DNA from: Zymoseptoria tritici IPO323
Taxonomy: Eukaryota > Ascomycota > Dothideomycetes > Mycosphaerellales > Mycosphaerellaceae
Length of the DNA: 64,000 nt
Assembly (NCBI RefSeq): GCF_000219625.1
Contig: NC_018211.1
Span: 1,984,001 to 2,048,000, forward strand
Direction of reading: 5' to 3'
The notes under the pieces were generated by a model. That model did not search any database. It saw only the letters and a list, made by a program, of their open reading frames with translations, and was not told where the DNA came from. Position numbers and translations under genes: made by a program. Positions 44,551 through 55,780 of the stretch are shown here, in pieces (the stretch's first letter is position 1; each line of letters begins with the position of its first letter).

Positions 44551-45789
44551 ATGGCAGAGACCGCTGAAGCCACCGATTCCGCCACCGCCCTCTTCGAGGA
44601 TACTACGCAGCCTTCCACCGCCCTTACCACCACGAATCCTGATCAGACCGTCCAAAAAGTCCGCAAGACCAAAATCATCAAGCGCAAACGACGACCTGCG
44701 CGCCCTCAACAGGATCCCTCCACCTTCAAAACCGAGCCTCCACCACAGACCGGCACAATCTTTAACATCTGGTACAATAAATGGTCCGGCGGCGATCGCG
44801 AAGACGCCTTCTCCTCAAAACACCAAGCGAAGGGACGATGCAATGTTGCGTTAGACTCGGGCTACACAAAAGGCGATAAAGTACCAGGAACATACTTCTG
44901 TCTATTCTTCGCGCGGGGACTATGTCCGAAAGGGCAAGACTGCGAGTACCTCCACCGGCTGCCGAATTCGAGAAAGGATGCCGGGCTGGGAGACATTTTC
45001 CCGAGCAATGTGGATTGCTTTGGACGGGACAAGTTTTCCGACTACAGAGATGACATGGGTGGTGTGGGAAGTTTTATGCGCGTGAACCGGACATTGTATA
45101 TTGGACGGATTCATGTGACCGATGATATCGAAGAAGTGGTGTCGCGTCATTTCGCGGAATGGGGCGCTGTTGAGCGCATTCGAGTGCTGCCCTCAAGAGG
45201 TGTGGCGTTCGTGACATACGTGCACCTTGCGAACAGCGAATTTGCGAAGGAGGCGATGGCACATCAATCGCTGGACAACGATGAGACGCTGAATGTGCGT
45301 TGGGCGACCGTGGATCCAAATCCTGTCGCGCAAAAGAGAGAGGTGCGCAAGATTGAGGAACAAGCGGCAGAGGCGATTCGAAGAGCACTACCGGCGAGTT
45401 ATGTCGCAGAACTGGAGGGAAGGAAGTGGGAAGGTGCAGATGGCGAAGAAGAGAGGAAGAGGAGAAAGATTGAAGGCGGATTCGGATTACAGGGATACAA
45501 TGCGCCAGACGATGTGTGGTATGCGGCGGAGAAGGCAAGGATCGAAGGCGGAGGCGAGCAGAAGATGCTGCAGGGAGGCGCTGAAGCAGCTGAGGACGAT
45601 GAGGAAGATGGTGGTGTCTTGCTGTTGGGAAGCTCAAATGGTGGTCAACAGCAGAACACTGGTGGCATTTTCGGCGCATCGACACTTGAGGCATTGAAAG
45701 GCTTCAAGGCCGGAGAGAGCAAGGCACCGGATCGACCTGCCGGGCCGCTGGTGGGATATGGCAGCGACAGCGAAGATGACGATGAATGA
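44551..45789 (+). CDS. CWC2: Pre-mRNA splicing factor Cwc2 (NTC-related)
   Basis: Cwc2 binds the U6 snRNA and links the Prp19/NTC complex to the spliceosome's catalytic centre. The gene is a single exon encoding 412 residues with a start at ATCATGGCAGAG. A basic stretch (TKIIKRKRRPARPQQDP) precedes the Torus domain (FNIWYNKWSGGDREDAF). The CCCH zinc finger C-x7-C-x5-C-x3-H reads YFCLFFARGLCPKGQDCEYL and then H, near residues 114-135. An RRM follows at about 180-255 (RTLYIGRIHVTDDIEE, and GVAFVTYVHLANSEF as RNP1). The C-terminal third is low complexity and acidic, ending SDSEDDDE. Domain order and length match the fungal family. Confidence 0.95.
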   Translation: MAETAEATDSATALFEDTTQPSTALTTTNPDQTVQKVRKTKIIKRKRRPARPQQDPSTFKTEPPPQTGTIFNIWYNKWSGGDREDAFSSKHQAKGRCNVALDSGYTKGDKVPGTYFCLFFARGLCPKGQDCEYLHRLPNSRKDAGLGDIFPSNVDCFGRDKFSDYRDDMGGVGSFMRVNRTLYIGRIHVTDDIEEVVSRHFAEWGAVERIRVLPSRGVAFVTYVHLANSEFAKEAMAHQSLDNDETLNVRWATVDPNPVAQKREVRKIEEQAAEAIRRALPASYVAELEGRKWEGADGEEERKRRKIEGGFGLQGYNAPDDVWYAAEKARIEGGGEQKMLQGGAEAAEDDEEDGGVLLLGSSNGGQQQNTGGIFGASTLEALKGFKAGESKAPDRPAGPLVGYGSDSEDDDE

Positions 45790-46390
45790 TTGATTGCATT
45801 ACTGGGACAGGGCACCGAACTTCGGGTAGAGCTGGGGTCGCACGTCTGCCCTCGAAATGAACATCCGTCTTGCTATGCAAAGTAAAACCACCCTCCGGAG
45901 TGACTTGCTTTCTTGGAACGTGGCCAAAAATGGTCCTCGTTTCAGGGTTTGGAGTCAATTTGCCGGCGAGCAACATCAGTTACATCACCCCTCTTCTGAC
46001 GATCTTCTTCCAGAACCGAACAGTAAACTATACCTACACACCGACTATTTACCCGGAGTTCAGTCCCCACGTGCGACTGAGGTGCATTTCTGGTATTGCG
46101 CATGCTCACGGCCATGGCGGTCTGATGGTACGATTTTGGTGCCATTGCTGGGGGAGTGCTCACCGACTCGTGGGATGCAGTCGAAAAGAGAGTGACCTTG
46201 ACGAGATACATTCGGATAATTGCTTGTGAATTGCTTGTGGTCGCTTAAGCATACATCGAGCTGGAAGAATCTACCCCTCCGAGACCGATGTACTTATGCT
46301 GTCGTAGACGGCTCAACTTCTGCTTGAGTTCACAGTCCCGTTCGACCTCGCGCCTCGAAGACGGCGCTGAGTCAAGCGAAGGCCGCTGCA
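45790..46390. other. Intergenic region (~0.6 kb)
   Basis: This holds the 3' flank of CWC2 and the promoter of the tannase-like gene. Nothing specific is seen. Confidence 0.4.
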
Positions 46391-48034
46391 ATGCACTGGA
46401 TCGCAGAAATGAGCGGAGGGGCCTGCGCACTGGCGACGCTCCTCCTCGCCACCACAACGACAGTAGCATCGCCGACCACGTCCTTCTCCGAACAATGCCT
46501 CGCCTTCCAACCCACCTCCCTCCTCCCCAACTCCATCATTCGCCTCCACGAACACATCCCCTCAACCACCAACATCACCCTTCCCGGAATGGACTCCACC
46601 TGTGCTCGCACCTCCCAAGTCGTTCCCATCGAAGCCTGCCGCATCGCCCTCACGATCCCCACCTCCAAACGCTCCTCCTTCATCTTTGAGATCTTCCTAC
46701 CCACCGCTCCAGCCTGGTCAGGCCGCTATCTGGCCACAGGAAACGGTGGTATTGACGGATGCATCAAATACGAAGACATCGCCTACGGTCTCTCCCATGG
46801 CTTCGCGGCGACAGGGACGAACAACGGCCACAACGGCACCAGCGGCCAAGCCTTCCTCAACAACCCAGATGTCGTTCTCGACTTCTCCCACCGCGCACTG
46901 CACACCGCTGCTGAGGCTGCCAAAGTTCTCATAGCAGCTTTCTACGACAAAGCGCCGGACAAGAGCTACTACATCGGCTGCTCAGGTGGTGGGAGGCAGG
47001 GGATCCAATCCGCAGACTTGTATCCCCACGACTTTGATGGCTTGCTCGTCGGCTCGCCGGCGTTGAACTTCAATTACATGTCTGCGTGGCGGGCGAGCTT
47101 TTACACCATTACCGGTGCGAACACTAGCGAGGGTTTCATCCAAGCTGCAACCTGGCAGGGTCTCATCCACGACGAGGTGATGCGGCAATGTGATGAGCTA
47201 GACGGCGTGAGAGACGGCATCCTCGCTGATCCAGCTCTTTGCGCTGCAATCTTCCGTCCGGAAACGCTGCTTTGCAACTGCACCTCCCCGGCAACCACCG
47301 CAAGTACCAACGCAACCTGCCTGACCCCTGACCAAGTCTCCGTCGTCCGCCAAGTCTTTTCTCCCCTATACGGAACCTCCGGCCAACTCCTCTACCCAGG
47401 CCTCTCGCCCGGCGCTGAATCCGCCGCTACACAGCGCCTGCTCTCCGGCACCTCATTCCCCTACTCAGTCGACTGGTTCCGGTACGCAGTCTACTTCAAC
47501 CCGACCTGGGACCCTGCATCATTCACCATCGCCGACGCAGACGTCGCCGAGCGCCTCAACCCGGGTAACGCTCGTTCCTGGCCAGCCGATCTCTCACCGC
47601 TCCGCGACGCCGGGAACAAGTTGTTGATTTACCACGGCGGCGCAGATCAGCAAGTCACGCACTTCAATACCGAACGCTGGTATGACCGGCTGTCAAGATC
47701 GATGGACTCGCCCAGCGAGGAACTGGATGAGTGGGTGCGGTTTTTCAGGATTCCGGGGATGGGACATTGTAGTGGTGGGACGGGCGCGGCGTGGAAATTT
47801 GGACAGAGTGCTGCAACGGCGGAGGGTTTGCCGTTTGAAGGGGAGAGGAATGTGTTGAAGGCTTTGGTGGAGTGGGTTGAAGAAGAGAAGGCGCCGGATG
47901 GGGTGCTCGGAACGATGGCGGAGGATGGTGGGACGAGGTGGCATTGTCGGTATCCGGAGGAGAGTGTTTGGGTGGATGGGCAGTGGACGTGTGGTAGAGT
48001 CTTATCGGGCGTAGACGCTGCCGTAGAGGTTTGA
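46391..48034 (+). CDS. Secreted tannase/feruloyl esterase family protein
   Basis: The enzyme cleaves ester bonds in plant phenolics such as tannins or feruloylated cell-wall polymers. The gene is intronless and encodes 547 residues. The N-terminus (GACALATLLLATTTTVASP) is a signal peptide; an alternative ATG lies 18 nt downstream. The family's CS-D-HC arrangement is visible: the catalytic Ser follows a Cys in YIGCSGGGRQGIQSADLYP near residue 197, the Asp is in YHGGADQQV and the His precedes a Cys in GMGHCSGGTG. That Cys pair normally forms the disulfide that holds Ser and His together. Sequons such as NITL, NGTSG and NCTSP suggest glycosylation. Whether it prefers gallate or ferulate esters cannot be told from sequence. 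Confidence 0.93.
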   Translation: MHWIAEMSGGACALATLLLATTTTVASPTTSFSEQCLAFQPTSLLPNSIIRLHEHIPSTTNITLPGMDSTCARTSQVVPIEACRIALTIPTSKRSSFIFEIFLPTAPAWSGRYLATGNGGIDGCIKYEDIAYGLSHGFAATGTNNGHNGTSGQAFLNNPDVVLDFSHRALHTAAEAAKVLIAAFYDKAPDKSYYIGCSGGGRQGIQSADLYPHDFDGLLVGSPALNFNYMSAWRASFYTITGANTSEGFIQAATWQGLIHDEVMRQCDELDGVRDGILADPALCAAIFRPETLLCNCTSPATTASTNATCLTPDQVSVVRQVFSPLYGTSGQLLYPGLSPGAESAATQRLLSGTSFPYSVDWFRYAVYFNPTWDPASFTIADADVAERLNPGNARSWPADLSPLRDAGNKLLIYHGGADQQVTHFNTERWYDRLSRSMDSPSEELDEWVRFFRIPGMGHCSGGTGAAWKFGQSAATAEGLPFEGERNVLKALVEWVEEEKAPDGVLGTMAEDGGTRWHCRYPEESVWVDGQWTCGRVLSGVDAAVEV

Positions 48035-48324
48035 CATGAGAGAAAAACGATCTTTACAACCAGCTCTCTTCCGTCACGCATCATTCATGCTTTCCCACTC
48101 CCATTCGCACAGTCTGCTCCACAGCTTCACTTCCAACCGCGAATGGCAGGACCCCCAGGCTCCGTCCTTCTTCATAATCACAAGACACGTCTCAAACTTC
48201 CAGGACAGCATGGATGACTGTAACCAAATGACCACGACATTAGCGCAGAGTATCTGAATTGTCCGTGAGATGGCGAAAGGGTCGGTCGCCGACAGTCTTC
48301 ATTAATTACCTCCGACTTGATAGC

Positions 48325-51300
48325 TCACAGGGTATATCCTCCCGCTCCCACAACCTCCCATCCTCTGGCACCTCTCTTCTCCTCCAACTCAACAACCCAC
48401 CAAAGCGCCTGTCTCGCCCTCTTCACCTCGCCACTCAACTCACAAGCCCTGGCAAACGCCATCCACGCTTCCGAGTCGTCCCAGCCGGTGCCCAACTTTG
48501 TCAAATTCGAGAGGAGCATGTACGCTCTATCCCTCGCTGCAAGTCGATTGAGTTCTGCTGGCGTGGGATCCGGTCTTGCTCTTCGACCGGTAGTGGTGGT
48601 GGCTTCCTCGCTATCGTCCTCGATAACAGGGCGGGGTTTCTGGTCGAGGAAAGAGGGAGTGCCGCCGAGACTTGGTCGACGAGAGGGGCCACTGGAGGAG
48701 CTCGTGGGTCTTGGAAGAGTAGGGCGTGCTTCGCGGATTAGTGGATTGGAAGCTATTAGCAGAGGCCTGGTGCTCGGCATGGGTTCTTCGGCAGGGAGGG
48801 TCTCTTCAAAAATGTCGAGGAGAAGGTTCGATAGACCGATGATGGCCACCGGATGGTCGGGCGAGAGGGAGACGGCTTGTTCGTAGTGAGAAAGGGCGGC
48901 GAATGGTTTAGAGAGGGCGAGAGAGAGCTGAGCTTTCTGTGGAGAAAGTTAGCGAGAGCATGGCACGTCAGCGGGATAATAGCACAACTCACAGCCGCCC
49001 AAACATCAGCCAGCAAGTCGTCGATACTCTGTCCACCGCCCCAGCCTTTCAAACACAGCTTCATCGCACTCGTGCCGCCATCCTCCCCTGCAAGACCCGC
49101 TTCCAACGCCTCAGCAAATCTCGCCGCATTTGAGACCGCACTTTGCGCATCGTCGTACGTCTCGGCACGGATATACAATTCTGCGATGAACAGCCAAGTC
49201 TTGACCAAAACTCCAATATTCTGTCGTCGTTCGTAATAAGGGGAAAGATGTGGCTCTGGGATCGTGGATGCAGATGCTGGATGAGGTGCAGGAAGTCGAA
49301 CATCTTGACGAGGAGGTTGATTATCGTGTCCGGGAGGCGGAGGTAGATTTGTGTGAGCTTCGTTGTGAGGGATTGCTCCGAGATGCTGCTGAGCGTTCGA
49401 CATGTCTGCTGTCTGTGATTGTGGCAATGTGGTGTTTCCGTTCGAAGATATCGGATCCTGATCGCTGACTGTGAGACTCTCATCTCGTGTTCGAGAACGA
49501 CTTGCGTCTCCATGTTTCCGACCATGGAAAGGTAGATGCGGTAGGTGTGGATGATGTGCATGGCGGCCCCGAGGCTTTTCTGTGTCCGCGTTGTCGCCAT
49601 TCGTGACAGTGATTGCGATCGGCGAGCTCAGATCTTGCGTGTTGTTATTCGAGGACGCCGCCGGTAGGGGCGGCAGGAACGTGGTGTTGTCGGCAGATGC
49701 AAGCGAAAGTCTCCTAGACGTTCCCTTTTCACTGCGCACTGACCTTGAAGACCTCGGCCTGATGCTTCCCGCTATACTTCGTAATGTACCGCCGAGTCTT
49801 GAGTTAGTCGTCGGCACAGCAGGTTCTGATTTCTGGCTCGTGGTGGGCAGTCCAGGACTGCCGAAGAGTCGTGAATAGACACTGAGTAGCTCATCTGTCA
49901 TGTCCACCGCCGCCTCGGGTCCTTCTGTGAGTTCGAGCAGCGCAATCTCAGTCATCTTGATTTGGAGAATGCCCTCCTTTTCGAAGCCCTCCATCTGATC
50001 GACAAGCCCTCTCGCACCGGAGTCCGACGGGATCGCTCTCTCGGGATCTCTCAGCATAATCTCCATCGGTTGGCCGAACAGCACAAGAGGATTTCCAAAC
50101 TGTTTGAACGCGGCCTGACACATCTGCACAGCCGCTTCGAATTCATCGTCGGCGGTAAGGCACAGCGCCAGCAGATGCCACAGTGGTATCAATTTGCGCT
50201 TGCGATCGTGTGGTGACGGGGAGCCTGCGTCTTCGCGTACGATGTCTGGCCTGTCCCTTGACTCAATTACCGATCGAACCACCTCGATGGCCGCCGAGAC
50301 ATCCCTCTGTCTCGCCAGAACCAGAGCTAGCGAATAGGCCGTCTCAACACTGTCCTCATCATATCTCTGCGCTCGTCGGAGGTTGCTCGCCGCTTGCTCA
50401 AGCAGGCCGGGTCTGTCGCTAGACTCAAATGTCAGGCTGGCCCAGTGTGCTTGACTGATGCCCATGGCCCGGTATGCAGCTGCAAGACTTGTCGACTTCA
50501 GCGCCGATGCCGAGGACTGGCTGGCAGGGCGCTCAGATTCGTGATCACCACCGTTTGTCAACATCCTGTCCGCCGTGATCGGCCGTTTCTGATCCAGCCA
50601 TTTCTGCAGAGCCCCAGTAGTCTCAAGTGCTTTTTCGGCCTGCTCTCGATCACCATATCGACAGAGCACCCGGACAGCCTCTGCAACGGTAAGCACTGCC
50701 TCATCGTCATCGTCAAGCCCAATCGAGCGCCTTCCAGTCTTCTCCTCACGTGCTTTGCCCTTGTCGGTGATTTCCATATAGCTGTTGAAAGCATGCATGG
50801 CGAGGTCAAATTCCCCCAAAGCAGTATGGATAGTGAATAGATGTCGCAAGATGGGTGTCGAGTGAAATGTCTTCGTAGCCGCGCGATAGAGGATGTCCAG
50901 CACGATTCGAGAAACAGCGTTCTTGCCTCCCTCTTCCAGATCTGAGTCTGTCCACTCACCGCTGGAGAATGCTCTCCAGTTCGTCACGACTTGCTCTGCC
51001 CATTCTTCGACTTCAGTGTTACTCTGACTGGCTTTCGGAAATTGTGTCTCCTTGATCAGAAGAGTTTCATACGTCCGCTCGACTTCTTTGATCTCCTTCC
51101 TCTGGGCTCGTTTCGACGCACTGTACTTTTCTCTTGAGTAGTCCGGCCCAGCAATCACGAACAGATCATCATTTGCCTGGGGTGTGGTATTGTAGAGGAG
51201 ACCGTGTTGTAGAATCGTCGAAAGTAGATCATAGTATGCCTTCCAGACCTGCCTTCGAGGGACGTCCACATTCGATGTTCCAGCCGAGTTTGTTTCCCCA

Positions 51301-52053
51301 GCCCTGTCCCAGAAGGCTGCCCATGCCTTGAACGCGGTATAAGTCTCACTGAAGTCTTGCGCAGAAGGCGACGGCATTTTCTTGACACTGTACATGCAAG
51401 CACTCGCGAGCAGTCGTTCTGTCCATCTTCTTAGCTCCGCACTGCGATGACCAGGCGTCTGTATGACCGCAGTCTGGTAGCACCCTCGAGCATCGCTGTG
51501 TCGTCCGGTAGATTCTAGACACACTGCGCGTATATACGCCGCTTTGACCGTGCAGACCTCCAGCCATCCCAGTGGAGCTGCTGCGCTCTTCTCCGACTGT
51601 CCAGATGGTGTTGCTCCCTCTAACACTTTCAACGCATCGATCGGCGACTCTTGCACCCAGTATATCTCCGCCAGGCATATGCTGGCCACAAAGGCATCAT
51701 CGGGATAGCTCTTTGCGGAGGCCGCGGTGGTCGATTCGAGTAGTCGAGGGACGAGCTCACCGAGGCTGTGTAGACTGGATGTGGCGTTGGATGCGGCGGA
51801 GGTCGGTCGGTGGCTGGCATTTGCGATCTGGCATTGCGATCGAGCGGCGAGTGTAAAAGCTGTGAGCTTCGTCAGGGAGTGGCTCCAGGTACGTGAACGA
51901 GGCAACAGACGTACACTTCCTCTCCGGTGCATGCTTCTCTACCTTACGAGCCAGCTCGGGCACTTCGCTCCAGTGAGCAGCACAGAGAGCCTGGTCGAGG
52001 AGTCCCAAGTATCGCGCGCCCTTCTCCGGGTTGGGTGTTTTGTGGAGGCTCAT
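48325..52053 (-). CDS. YPP1: Cargo-transport TPR protein Ypp1 ('filamentation protein' in many fungal annotations)
   Basis: In yeast Ypp1 acts with Efr3 to anchor the PI4-kinase Stt4 at the plasma membrane and in endocytosis. The three minus-strand exons 51915-52053, 48993-51859 and 48325-48936 give 1205 residues; the introns of 55 and 56 nt keep frame. The N-terminus (YLGLLDQALCAAHWSEVPEL, then ARKVEKHAPERKSFTLAARS) needs the first splice. Many TPR-like helices follow, for example SICLAEIYWVQESPIDALKV and RAQRYDEDSVETAYSLALVL. A ~200-residue low-complexity insert (Ser/Asn/His-rich, near 720-940) precedes the last TPRs, which include ALSHYEQAVSLSPDHPVAII. The family name is from recalled similarity to fungal Ypp1; the TPR nature is clear. 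RIX1 lies divergently 349 bp away. Confidence 0.83.
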
Positions 52054-52402
52054 GATGGCGGATAGCAAAGTGGTGAGGGTCGCGGAGGAGGTACAGCTTC
52101 GTGGACACGATCGCAGGAGTCGACGCTATCGCACCCGCATCTTTCACACAATGCTTCTGCTTCTGCCGGACATCGAGGATTGAGCGTCGATATCGTTGGA
52201 CGTCGTGAAAGTGAGGTTGAATTGCGGGAAGGTTTTCATCTCGTCTGAGATCTCAGGAACGTGGGCCAGCTGCGATCTTGGGTGGTCGTCACGGCCCGGC
52301 GCAAAGCCAAAATTTGTCTCCGACTTCATCTCGAGAAAAAGTTCCACGAATTAACGACCAAAACATCGACATAGGCATTGCTTTGCTTTGCCGTCATCAA
52401 GC
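52054..52402. promoter_or_regulatory. Divergent promoter, YPP1 / RIX1
   Basis: A 349-bp region shared by two divergent housekeeping genes. No specific motif is identified. Confidence 0.5.
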
Positions 52403-54649
52403 ATGTCTCAGTCGACCGCATCCTCTGTAGCCTTGCTGAAGGCACTGAACTATCGCATCTCGTCGACAACCACGGACAAACTCCCGGCAGCGGCTACACA
52501 AATTGCCAGCTCACTCTGGAATTGCAGAAACATACTCTCGGCCGCCACGGATACGAAGCAGAACAACGAAGCCTCAATCGTGGTACATCGATTCAAGACT
52601 CAGCTTGGATCGCTTCTGAATGATCGCACTATCGAAGGGAGATGGTCCGCAGTCGTTCTCATCAAAGCAACCATCGAGGCCGGCGGAGTTGAAATCCTGT
52701 CAAAATCCAATGTGTGGGTGCGCAGTCTGCTTGGAATCTTGAAGAAGCCGGAGCCGCCGACTACTCGCAGTCTGGCAGTGCTGACTTTGACCCGAATTTT
52801 CATGCTCACTTGGGACTACTCCAACCTCATCCGGGAAATCACCACGCCTGCGCTGACGACGTTCATTCCGACATGTCTGGCCAATATTGAGAACAAGCGG
52901 TGTTCTTCGGGAGAAATACAAACGACTCTCGAAGCATTTGCAGTATTGTTGCCGAGACATCCGACCATCTTCAGAGCGAATGATGCGAAGCTGAGACAGA
53001 TCTTGACCAACATTCTCTTCTCGGCTGACGGTCGTCATTTCACGAACGAGCACAGGGAGATTGCGGACCGGCTGTGGGTACTGCTGGCGAACTGTACGCC
53101 CAAACAAGGCGGAAGCGAGAAGTGGGAAGAGACGTTGAAAGCTGCTGTGACAGCTGCGCACTCTACTTCTGACCGGCTCTTCCGGTCTGTAGTCGAGGAC
53201 TGGCAGTCCACCACAGGGGTCTCACCGCCCTCTCAACAGATACTCAACGGTGAGGTGCAAAGTGAGGATGGCGCAGGACTATCAGGCTGGAAAGGCGTAT
53301 ACGCTGGGAGCGAGAGACTGGTGGCACTGCTTGATGTAATTGCATCACACCTAACTACAGCTTCTCCAGGGTCTGTCTCTGTTCGTGTTGGCATCGTTGC
53401 GGATCTTCTGACCCGACTTTTCTCTATCATCCTGCCGCAAGCCGGCAAATTCGACTTTGTCAAGCCGAACAACCAGATCTCGAAGGACGAACGGGAGGCC
53501 ATGTTTTCCGTGCTGCCAAAGATACACGCTGCCGGCATCGGCATCGCCATCTCTCTGCAGGATCGACTCGGGTCTCTCTCCATTCCGTGTGCTCAAGGTT
53601 TCATCGACCAGATCATTCGCGTTTTCCCGTCCGAGACAATTGATTCTCATGTCCGTTGCACTCTGTATCGCTTCCTCGCCAAAGCGTTGGACCTGATCGG
53701 GCCAACAATGTCAAAGAACGATTTCGTCGATATCGCACCAATCGTTAAGTCCTGCTGTTCGGATGTCCTACCGGACGACGATCAGACCTCCGTACCCAGC
53801 ATCAACGAAAATCAAGCCGGCATCAAACAACAACTTGGCCTCGCTCAAACCCTTCAGACGCACCCGCCTGAATTTCGCGAACTGAGAATCGCGGCATCAA
53901 CTCTTCTGGCAACGACGCTCTCCCGTCTGGATGCGATCTGCATTCTGCCCAAGCTCCGCGCGCAGATTGACCGTACGGCGGTGCTCGTCAGATCCCACGA
54001 CCTCCTCCTCGCGAGCATCCTAAACCCGAGCCAAAAACCGAACAGCGCGCGCACGCAAGCTAGCCTCCTTCCTATCCTCGCCCGGACTCACCCAGACTCC
54101 ATCTCGACAGAAACACTACTCCGACCACGAATGCCGCCTATCAAGACTGGATACAAACGCTCATCCGGCGACGATGCTGAAGATGAGGAGGACGAAGAGG
54201 ATGAAGAAGAGATGGAGGCGGAAGAAGCGGAACCCGAGCCCATCCCTGAGCTGGAGCCCGAACCCGAAGTCGAGCCTGTGTACGAACACCAAGACGATCT
54301 TACCGTGTCTCAATCCGACAATGCCGAGCCCACGCCCCTCGCTGCCCTTGCGCAAGAACCTCCTTCTTCATACGCTACTGCTTTTTCGGATCCTCAAGCC
54401 ACGCCGACAGCCAAGCGACCAGCGGCCGAGAGTGCCGAGCAAGACATTGCTGCGAAACGAATGCGAAGTGAGGATGCTGTCGGGGGTGGTGAACAAGTAA
54501 TTACGACGAGGACAGTAGTGGAAATGCCCGTCACTGCAAGAGACGTGGCGATGGGCGGCGCGGCAGCGGATGATGAGGACGATGGAAGTGGCAGCGACTT
54601 TGAGATGCCGACTCTGACCGCAGAGCTGAGTAGCGATGAAGAGGAGTAG
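52403..54649 (+). CDS. RIX1: Pre-rRNA-processing protein Rix1 (PELP1/Rix1 family)
   Basis: Rix1 with Ipi1 and Ipi3 forms the complex needed for ITS2 processing and late 60S maturation in the nucleus. The single exon encodes 748 residues from the ATG at 52403 (MSQSTASSVALLKALNYRIS); an ATG five codons earlier is possible. Residues 1-600 are an alpha-helical repeat fold with typical Rix1 segments such as RWSAVVLIKATIEAGG and RSLAVLTLTRIFMLTWDYSN. The C-terminus is acidic and disordered (DDAEDEEDEEDEEEMEAEEA) with an NLS-like patch (TAKRPAAESAEQDIAAKRMR), ending in SSDEEE. Length and layout match fungal Rix1. Confidence 0.9.
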   Translation: MSQSTASSVALLKALNYRISSTTTDKLPAAATQIASSLWNCRNILSAATDTKQNNEASIVVHRFKTQLGSLLNDRTIEGRWSAVVLIKATIEAGGVEILSKSNVWVRSLLGILKKPEPPTTRSLAVLTLTRIFMLTWDYSNLIREITTPALTTFIPTCLANIENKRCSSGEIQTTLEAFAVLLPRHPTIFRANDAKLRQILTNILFSADGRHFTNEHREIADRLWVLLANCTPKQGGSEKWEETLKAAVTAAHSTSDRLFRSVVEDWQSTTGVSPPSQQILNGEVQSEDGAGLSGWKGVYAGSERLVALLDVIASHLTTASPGSVSVRVGIVADLLTRLFSIILPQAGKFDFVKPNNQISKDEREAMFSVLPKIHAAGIGIAISLQDRLGSLSIPCAQGFIDQIIRVFPSETIDSHVRCTLYRFLAKALDLIGPTMSKNDFVDIAPIVKSCCSDVLPDDDQTSVPSINENQAGIKQQLGLAQTLQTHPPEFRELRIAASTLLATTLSRLDAICILPKLRAQIDRTAVLVRSHDLLLASILNPSQKPNSARTQASLLPILARTHPDSISTETLLRPRMPPIKTGYKRSSGDDAEDEEDEEDEEEMEAEEAEPEPIPELEPEPEVEPVYEHQDDLTVSQSDNAEPTPLAALAQEPPSSYATAFSDPQATPTAKRPAAESAEQDIAAKRMRSEDAVGGGEQVITTRTVVEMPVTARDVAMGGAAADDEDDGSGSDFEMPTLTAELSSDEEE

Positions 54650-55780
54650 CGGAGAAACCGATCCGGACCGTGCTGAGCCTGCACGCATTCTGTCCCCGGA
54701 ACCAGAATTCGGATCATTGTACATTTCCTTCCTATTATTCTACACCCAATCTCACGACATTGCTAGGTAAGAAAGGCATCGAATTGGATCGCGGGTCATT
54801 GATAGCTGGTCCTCGCTCCATGGACGGTGTCAAAGCAGAATCGAAGAATTGTCGATAGAACTGGTTCCTCCGATCGAGTTCACGGCATACGCACTGCTTC
54901 ACGCACGACGTATACATGGTTCACAGCCCAAGGGCACGGCATGTTGCACTCCAAGCGTATGCACTTTCCGGAACAAGTGCGAACGTATGTTTCAATCATC
55001 TTTGTTCATGATTTCTGCCAGCCACGACAACCAATGTCCATCACCTGTGCCCATCGCCTCTCAACAAGAAAGCCGTGCTGACCTTCATCGACGCTGTGGT
55101 GGCCTGCGGGCAAAGGTGGAGCCGGGTGTCCCGCGCTGGACCGAACGAGGTGCTCAGTGATCAGGGGAGTGTAGCAATGCTGGTAGGACGTTGCACCAAT
55201 GACACGCTTTTCCAAAATTTGGCGAACACGAAGAAGAAACCCTCCAGTCTTGACAGCACCCCCAGGACTAGGTACCTTCGTTGAAGCACCGACGCAGAAC
55301 ACACAAGCATTGCCGTTCTGTTTCACCGGCACGATCCTCGCCTCGTTGGATAGGTACAGTGACACCGGCAAAGGAGTTCTGCTCCTTGATGAGGCGGTCT
55401 GCGTTCTCATCACGCTCGAGATCGTATCGACCGAGCACTCCATGTACGATCTTACGCTGCCCACGTCGTGACGTTCAAGGTTCGTAAAGGCGTAGTGTAT
55501 GCCTCACTCAGACCCGGCAGTAGACCACGATCAGGTTCAGTCCAGTGCGAGCAACGATGTAGCAGTAGGCATTGCGTTCGCACCTGGGAGTGAGGGAGGA
55601 CTTGTGCCAGACATCGGTTGTCGGCATGCGAACCATATGCAAAAGGTGATACTACTTTGCTGGAAGCGGCAAGGGGAGCATACAATGCATATCTCATAAA
55701 CGTGAACTTATATCATAATAGGGGTATCAACCAACCGTTCATCTCTCCAGCACCACCATCGCAGCCACCTCTTTTCGCAA
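54650..55780. other. Convergent intergenic region (~1.1 kb)
   Basis: This lies between the 3' ends of RIX1 (plus) and the glycine-rich protein gene (minus). A 152-codon minus-strand frame at 55006-55464 has no domain and is not called. Confidence 0.4.
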
